Source: Paracyclopina nana (Eukaryota; Arthropoda; Copepoda; Cyclopoida; Cyclopettidae). From it: a DNA stretch of 64,000 nucleotides. Both the position numbers and the translations under genes were made by a program. This document shows, piece by piece, positions 58,201-64,000 of the stretch. Each line of letters begins with the position of its first letter. The stretch's first letter is position 1. Below the pieces are notes generated by a model. It was not told the DNA's origin, searched no databases, and was given only the letters and a program-made list of their open reading frames with translations. The stretch is taken from NCBI GenBank assembly GCA_019096065.1, contig JAGUCH010000002.1, positions 16,752,501-16,816,500 of the forward strand, given 5' to 3'.

Positions 58201-59056
58201 ATCGTTGCCTCCTCCCTTTGAGTTGCTCAACTCGGCTAAAAACGAGCAAAATCACCATAAGGGCAACAATGCTGGAAATGGCTCTGAAGCCCAGCAGCCA
58301 TCATTGAGCATGCAGCAACTATGGGATGCTCTCCAAGGCACTCCTCAAATTATGCCTCAAATTATGCCTCAAATTATGCCTCAAATTATGCCTCAGGTCA
58401 TGCCTCAGGTTATGCCTCAGGTAATGCCTCAGGTTATGCCTCAGGTTATGCCTCAGGTTATGCCTCAGGTTATGCCTCAGGTTATGCCTCAGGTAATGCC
58501 TCAGGTAATGCCTCAGGTTATGCCTCAGGTCATGCCTCAGGTTATGCCTCAGGTCATGTCTCAGGTCATGTCTCAGGTTATGCCTCAGGTCATGCCTCAA
58601 GTTATGCCTCAGGTTATGCCTCAGGATAATGTCCGGGCCTTGAATCCCAATGTGGAGCAATTCTTTGCGCTTTCCCAGCAAGCTCAACACCCCATCAGAC
58701 CTCAGCCTCTTATGACGATGAATGTTCCTCCACCAATGATGCCGCATACCTTGGAGATGGCTCAAGGGTTTCCTCCAAGGCCAGGATTTGGAGCTTCGAA
58801 TGCCTACAATGGGGCGGCTTTGACGAGCTTTGTGCCTTTGCAGGTGGCAATCAAGGGCTCTGGTCGGGGTGCAGGCCGGGGAGGACCAGCTCCAAATCCT
58901 CAGCCTGTGGTACCTGCTCAAGCTCCCAGGGAGACCAGGCAAGTGAAGCCTCAGCCAGCAAAGCCGAAATCGCAGCCTAAAGAAAGCAAACGCAGTAGCC
59001 CGAAGGTGCAGAAAAGCTCTTCTAAAACGAGGCTAGCAGCCAATTTCCAATCTTAG
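52202..59056 (+). CDS. XRN1: XRN1/Pacman 5'-3' exoribonuclease
   Basis: Five exons: 52202-52614, 52670-52907, 52969-54795, 54849-55109 and 57158-59056; phases match, giving 1545 residues. The start [15 protein letters not shown] is invariant in XRN proteins. Metal-binding acidic residues are in place: D35 (LYLDMNG), D86 ([20 protein letters not shown]), E176 and E178 (TPGEGEH), D206 and D208 ([11 protein letters not shown]), and the aspartate in GNDFLPHLP. Conserved PAZ/Tudor, KOW, winged-helix and SH3-like regions should occupy the middle ([40 protein letters not shown]). The C-terminal tail is low complexity, with a PQVM minisatellite near residue 1310. XRN1 degrades decapped mRNA in the cytoplasm (P-bodies). 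Intron 4 (2 kb) holds nested transposons. The 3' end is convergent with Nup37, with only 55 bp between the stop codons. Confidence 0.97.
55493..57102 (+). mobile_element. 1.6-kb inverted-repeat element nested in MITE copy 7
   Basis: The ends GGCTACGCGCATGTGTCCAG and CTGGACACATGCGCGTAGCC are perfect complements over 20 bp and extend slightly further with one extra base. Inside are long arrays of a 15-bp unit. No transposase-like frame. Target duplication not clear. Confidence 0.75.
55662..56985. repeat. Inverted arrays of a 15-bp unit (CATAGCAAATTGTCA-type)
   Basis: From about 55662 to 56185 some 35 units of the form CATAGCAnnTTGTCn run in one direction, with slow base changes (TTGTC/TGGCC, AAA/TAT/CAA). 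From about 56190 to 56365 the same unit runs in complement (CTATGAGACAATATG). A further complementary block lies at 56863-56985. The arms can fold into long imperfect hairpins. Open frames across this region are artefacts of the repeat. Confidence 0.85.
58345..58625 (+). repeat. In-frame 12-bp minisatellite in XRN1 (PQVM repeat)
   Basis: About 23 tandem copies of a 12-bp unit (CCTCAGGTTATG and variants) encode PQIM four times and then PQVM, with two SQVM variants. All units stay in frame, adding about 92 residues to the low-complexity tail. Confidence 0.93.
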
Positions 59057-59111
59057 TTTCTTCTTGTCTCTCCAATGAAGAAAAAGCTGGACGTTGCATT
59101 CACAAACGTAA

Positions 59112-62100
59112 TCAAGACTGTTTATTTGACATTTGGTATACTGTGACCTTTTCATTGTGACCCACAACCTGCAAGAAGACACCAAACATCACACACAGAA
59201 TATACATCGATATTTCAGTAGCATTAGCTTACCAAAAAGTTCTTCTTCGCGTGCCATGACATGCCAGCAATGGGCTCTTTTTGCACAACCGGGATGGTCT
59301 GGTTATTTTTCGTACTCATCACCTGCACGCTGTAATTGGGCTGAGCTGCGGTGGCAAACAGGCTGTCGGAAAACGGCGCTATTTTCACAGACTTGATGAG
59401 ATCCTGCGACATCTTTTTCCGCGCTACCGAAGCCATTTTCGAGGTGTCGAATACGACGACTTCGGACCGAACGGCAGCCGCAATGATCAAGCTGTTGGAC
59501 AGGCTCCAATCGGCTGTCAGCAGTGGCTCTCCATTGCAATACAGGCTCAAAATGGGCTATCCGAAAAATAACACTTGAAATTTCACACTTAATGCTACAT
59601 TAATTTAATTTTTATACCTTGTAGGAAGTTATGTTGAAAATGTGAATGACACCATTTTTCTCGGCAATCTGGAAGAAAAAGTTAGATTACTATTATAGTT
59701 CGAAAGGTTAATAGGAAAGCGGAACCGATGTTTTCGGACGTCAGTTCAGCTGTAGTGACGTCAGGACGCGCGAGCGTAGTTGACCCGTGCCATTTTGGTG
59801 TTACAAGACACGTACTTTAATATCAGGCCAAAAGTAGCCAAATTTATCAAACAATACTGCCACTTTTATTGAGCAAATCAATTCCGGAAGCACTTTTAAA
59901 TGGTGCTTTGGCTTACCCGAAAGCCAGCCTTAAAGCCAGCCTTAAATTTCACTAAAAATTGGAATTTCAGACAATGTAAGGCTCAAAATATGGTCAAATC
60001 ATAATAAAGTGTATCCATCTAATGCCTCAAAACAAGTGGAGCATGCTAAAATCCTACCTTGCCAAATATAATCATGAGAAAAATTAGCTTAATACTGGCG
60101 TACTTAGGCAGCAGAAAGACGTCCAAAAACTTATAAAATTAGTCGCTAGGCTAGATATGGGGTCTGTTTACTGTTTCCTATAACTCAACCAGAAATTGAG
60201 AGCCAAAATAACCCTACTTTAAACTTGAACGTTTTAAGAAAGAGGTGTTAATGTAGCTTATACATTTATAGCTTGTACATTAAGTGCCGTGACAATCTTA
60301 AGCAACAATTTGCAGTTTTGCCTGCTTTGATTTTTCTTACTTAGCCGGTAAGGCAGTTAAGAGTGAGAATCCCATAGCATTGAAGAATGAGTCTAGTGGC
60401 TCCGACAGTTTTTCAAAAATCTTATGGACCATCTTGAGGGGCTACCCCTAGATACTCACTGTACCAAAGGGTTTAGCCCTTGGACCCCTGGGAGGGGAGA
60501 TACACGCCCCCAAAGTTTGGAGACATTCTTATGTAGTAAAACTTTGGACCCCCCTGGTGGCCACATGAGGCAACTTTTATCAACCCATTTTTTGTGCATT
60601 GTTATATCCCCTAAGGGTCTCTTGGGAAATGGGATAAAAGTTGTCGTCATGCATGCCCACTGTGCTCCAGGGGGCAATATGTTATTTTTAGGGGGTAACT
60701 TTGGCGCAAAATTGAGGAACCTTCCCGCGGATGAATTTTTTTCATTTTTTGCACAGAGTCAGCCAAAGGTTAGTACTTTTAAATAAAAGAATAAAAAAAT
60801 GACCCTTTTTTGTTTGGAGCCAGATATTGTCCGTCAAAGTTTTGCTAATTTTAGCCAATATAACTTTGTTTTACAGACTTCAGAATTATGGCCTGAAAAA
60901 GAAATTTTATTATAATTATGATATGTTGTAAACAATTGTTATTATGGTCATTTTTTGTTTTGGTAGCATCTGGGGGTACTTCCTGAATAAAAGTTTTATG
61001 GTTTATTGAAAAAATGGTGTTAATTGCAAGAATTACGTTTGTATGTTACATAATTTATTTTTCACCTCTAAAAATGAAATTTTATTATAATTATTGGCTG
61101 TGGCAAGCAACTTTTATTTTTACTAAGATGAGGTTTGATGGCTTTTTAAGATACTTTTATAATAAACATACATCAGTCTTGTTTAAACTTATATATTTGT
61201 TATATGAACTTGAATATATTGAGCTGAAAATGAAATTTTATTATAAATATGTGGTATATTCAACAACTTTTATTTTTGCTATGATAATGTTGGATCATTT
61301 TTGGGGGTAGTTTAACAGTAAATGTATTAGTTATTATCAAATAACTGCCCCTAAAATTGAGAACACCAAAGTATGACAATATTAAAAGTTGCTCCTTATA
61401 CCCCATATTTATAACAAAATTTCATTTCCAATTCATGCATTTTTATTTTACCAATCAGAAACTAAGGTTTTTTAATTAAACCATTTTTTCAAAAAGTCAT
61501 AAAACTTTTATTCAGGAAGTACCCCCAGATGCTGCCCAAACAAAAAATGACCATAACAAAAATTGTTCACAACATATCATAATTATAATAAAATTTCTTT
61601 TTCAGGCCATAATTCTGAAGTCTGTAAAACAAAGTTATATTGGCTAAAATTAGCAAAACTTTGACGGACAATATCTGGCTCCAAACAAAAAAGGGTCATT
61701 TTTTTATTCTTTTATTTAAAAGTACTAACCTTTGGCTGACTCTGTGCAAAAAATGAAAAAAATTCATCCGCGGGAAGGTTCCTCAATTTTGCGCCAAAGT
61801 TACCCCCTAAAAATAACATATTGCCCCCTGGAGCACAGTGGGCATGCATGACGACAACTTTTATCCCATTTCCCAAGAGACCCTTAGGGGATATAACAAT
61901 GCACAAAAAATGGGTTGATAAAAGTTGCCTCATGTGGCCACCAGGGGGGTCCAAAGTTATACTACATAAGAATGTCTCCAAACTTTGGGGGCGTGTATCT
62001 CCCCTCCCAGGGGTCCAAGGGCAAAACCCTTTGGTACAGTGAGTATCTAGGGGTAGCCCCTCAAGATGGTCCATAGGATTTTTGAAAAGCTGTCGGAGCC

Positions 62101-62971
62101 ACTAGACTCATTCTGCAATGCTATGGGATTCTCACTCTTAATGTTTGCTCAGTTAAAAAATCCCAAGGAAGTCTTGTAGGTATGTTACATTAACTGACGA
62201 GCCACCAAAGTGAAATCTTAAACACCAATTTGCAGGTTCAACTTCCATTTTTCTTTCATAGGCGGTAAGCCAGTTAGTGTTACACAGCGACATAAACTCA
62301 AGATGGGTGAAATGAAGGAGTGCCAATACGCTACAATAACTTAGAGAAAACTTGAGGCAAATTTCTGGCTGATAATGTCTTTTAATGTTACCATCACTTT
62401 GGACAGTTCGTCAGGGTGCCAAACCAGGGACATGACAGGGTGCTCAAAAGTGAATGTGTGCAGGCTCTTGGCGCCGTCAACTTGCCACAAAACGGCCGTG
62501 TGGTCATCGCTGCCACTAATTAGTTGGCCAACATCAGCTTGTGGATGAAAGGCAATAGTGTTGACATAATCCTTGTGTCCCTTGAGAATTTGCAGGCTTT
62601 CGTTTTGGCCCAGATCCGTGGTGAAAAGCCGCACGCAATGGTCGGAGCTGCCAGTGGCAAATTTGATGCATCTCGGAGCGACAGCGAGGGTGGTTTCGGG
62701 TGACCAGGACAGACAATGCACAATGGAGTCATGGTTGATCTACGAGGGAAAACGTCGAAAAACTTGGCTGTTGCAGCGCTAAAAATCAAAGTACCGCTTG
62801 CACTAGTTGAAATTTAGGCCGAGCGGTTTCGTCCGCGTCGATGAAAATCTGGTAGATAATGATGCTGCTTTTGAGGCCAATGGCGACCAAATCGCTCGAA
62901 TGGTCGTGAAACAGCTCCGTCACATACACTTTTTCCCCCAGAGGAATGCTGAGGTATTCCAAAGCCTTCAT
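59112..62971 (-). CDS. NUP37: Nucleoporin Nup37 (WD40)
   Basis: Five exons: 62971-62795, 62739-62392, 59668-59618, 59556-59233 and 59168-59112. All are GT-AG in phase 0, giving 318 residues (human 326). The WD40 blades include VHCLSWSPET, IKFATGSSDHCVRLFTTDLG, LKGHKDYVNTIAFHP, ISGSDDHTAVLWQVDG and PVMSLVWHPDELSKVM, then the very short exon IAEKNGVIHIFNITSYK, PLLTADWSLSNSLI, and PIAGMSWHAKKNFL joined to VVGHNEKVTVYQMSNKQS. The order and wording fit Nup37, a peripheral beta-propeller of the Nup107-160 (Y) complex of the nuclear pore. The last exon overlaps the presumed 3' UTR of XRN1. Intron 2 is 2.7 kb and consists largely of a giant palindrome. A plausible AATAAA lies just inside the stop codon (59126-59121). 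Confidence 0.92.
60361..62137. mobile_element. TTAA-bounded giant palindrome in Nup37 intron 2
   Basis: 1777 bp. The left arm (60361 to about 61025) and right arm (about 61475 to 62137) are nearly identical in complement over about 660 bp, with a loop of about 450 bp. The ends read GAGTGAGAATCCCATAG and complement, and TTAA abuts both (60357-60360 and 62138-62141). TTAA targets are typical of piggyBac derivatives, but the terminal sequence is not the usual one, so the class is uncertain. Each arm has a 120-codon open frame (60424-60786 plus, 61712-62074 minus) of nearly identical sequence and no known family. Confidence 0.82.
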
Positions 62972-63309
62972 GTTTGAACAGTGAATATTTTTTGTTTACT
63001 TTTCGTTTGTCCGGGAAATTTGTATTGTTTTCGTAGGTGTTGCCAGACAAAAAGTGGAAAATTGCAGAAAAAGCCAAAATGATTTTGACGAAAAAATGTA
63101 ACTTTCAGGCCTTGGATTATTCTAATTTATGTTTGATTGCGCCTAACTACAACACTATGAGTTATTAGTTTTCCTGATTTATTAAAGTATCTCGGTATAA
63201 CATGAATTTATTTATTTGAAACGAAAACTCCACTCTGGCACCACTGCTCCTTCAAAGTGATTATATAGAGAGGTCAGAGTTCCCAGACAAAAATCCAGAG
63301 CAATTTTAC

Positions 63310-63492
63310 TTATGCATTATCGAATGGATTGACTTCATCTTCCGCATCTGGCGCGATGACATTCGCACTGCCCAAATTCAAACCAATCAGTGAATTGGAT
63401 TCATAGCCGAATTTGTCCTTTCGCCTCTTGATATTCTTGCGATGGGACACTTTCATCTCAATGATGTCCTTGATCTCCTCCAATTGCTCAAC
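63310..63492 (-). CDS. Last exon of an unrecognised gene
   Basis: A splice acceptor (CTTTTTAG) is followed by 60 in-frame codons and a stop. The peptide starts VEQLEEIKDIIEMKVSHRKN, has a basic stretch (IKRRKDKFGYE) and ends acidic with DEVNPFDNA. The helical and basic start, conserved look and clean splice site make it a credible terminal exon. NPF near the end could bind EH domains (speculative). The rest of the gene lies beyond 64000 or in unrecognised exons. I cannot name the family. The stop is 339 bp upstream of the Nup37 ATG. Confidence 0.55.
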   Translation of the reverse strand, partial: VEQLEEIKDIIEMKVSHRKNIKRRKDKFGYESNSLIGLNLGSANVIAPDAEDEVNPFDNA

Positions 63493-64000
63493 CTAAAAAG
63501 CAAGCATTAAATCTAGCAGCACAACTCATCAAAGTAGCAAATCAGTCTATGAAAACACTCGCAATAACTTCCAGAGAGACCATAAGAAAAAACTCGAGAC
63601 TGTCAAAAGCATTAATAAAGAGATGGCGCCACTCAAATCACATGGAAGAGTATGCTAAATTGCATTCTTCTTCCTTATTTTATCGGCTTCGTCATTGCTC
63701 TCCCCATTTAAAGTGCTCTAATCCGACCTCCGATTTTTCAATTAAAATAAAAAAAAACTCATAATTTTGAGCAGAAATATTCGATTTTGTGGTAGGTTAT
63801 GTGATTTCAGATTAAATTATGTGATTTCAGATAAAAATATGCGATTTTAGATAAAGTTTGGTAAAATTATGATTTGGATTAAGTCACGTGATTTTCGATT
63901 GAATCAGTTGATAGTAGATTAAGTCATGTGACTTGAGATTTTAGATTAAATAATTGGATTTAGATGAAAATTATGTGATTTTAGACATAAACTATATCAC
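63493..64000. other. AT-rich intron or spacer with degenerate short repeats
   Basis: From about 63780 onward the words TTATGTGATTTCAGAT and TTAGATTAAA recur at roughly 20-25 bp intervals with many changes. No exon seen. An AGATGGCGCC word occurs at 63621. Confidence 0.5.

Noticed and set aside
60424-62074. Two matching 120-codon frames in the palindrome arms
   Set aside because: Their similarity follows from the inverted repeat itself. There is no known domain, and codon-level constraint cannot be tested from one element. Noted under the palindrome, not called as genes.

Overview
This is a window of animal nuclear DNA, most likely from an arthropod and perhaps a crustacean. Genes are split by GT-AG introns, some only about 50 bp long. 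Several conserved animal genes are recognisable by reading. Two genes encode secreted, low-complexity proteins of the kind found in arthropod extracellular matrix or cuticle. A selenocysteine-type SELENOF is kept, which many insects have lost. The crustacean assignment is inference only.

Layout. 1-923: a RhoGAP of the ARHGAP19 type (minus, cut by the window edge). 2192-2839: a poly(A)-type linker histone H1 (minus). About 2.9-19.4 kb: gene-poor and full of small non-autonomous DNA transposons and a roughly 200-bp tandem repeat. 19.4-24.0 kb: a 1058-residue cysteine-rich secreted repeat protein and a 188-residue secreted protein. 25.5-28.4 kb: SELENOF (minus), with an in-frame UGA for selenocysteine and a SECIS element in its 3' UTR, divergent from RACK1 (plus, 28.8-29.8 kb). 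31.5-35.3 kb: HIP1/Sla2 clathrin adaptor (minus). 37.3-43.7 kb: GRK2-type receptor kinase (minus), with introns packed with transposons. 45.8-46.8 kb: SECp43 (minus). 48.0-49.7 kb: proteasome ATPase Rpt6 (plus). 50.35-51.8 kb: DNA polymerase lambda (minus), divergent from XRN1 (plus, 52.2-59.1 kb). 59.1-63.0 kb: nucleoporin Nup37 (minus), convergent with XRN1. 63.3-63.5 kb: the last exon of an unrecognised gene (minus).

Most genes are unrelated housekeeping genes. The one functional link is SELENOF with SECp43, a tRNA(Sec)-associated factor, which fits an organism that still makes selenoproteins.

The non-coding part is the more unusual part. (i) A TA-flanked MITE family (eight copies) and a roughly 200-bp tandem repeat carry the same word, CTAGATGGCGCT, which closely matches the animal CTCF consensus. 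(ii) The 3' ends of three separate loci (RACK1, Rpt6/POLL and GRK2) are tandemly duplicated. (iii) Several foldback elements have arms made of short tandem units, and three of them have 8-9 bp target duplications. (iv) A 1.78-kb TTAA-bounded palindrome sits in a Nup37 intron. (v) The large cysteine-rich protein keeps an unbroken four-residue register for almost 1000 residues, with an acidic first half and a basic second half.
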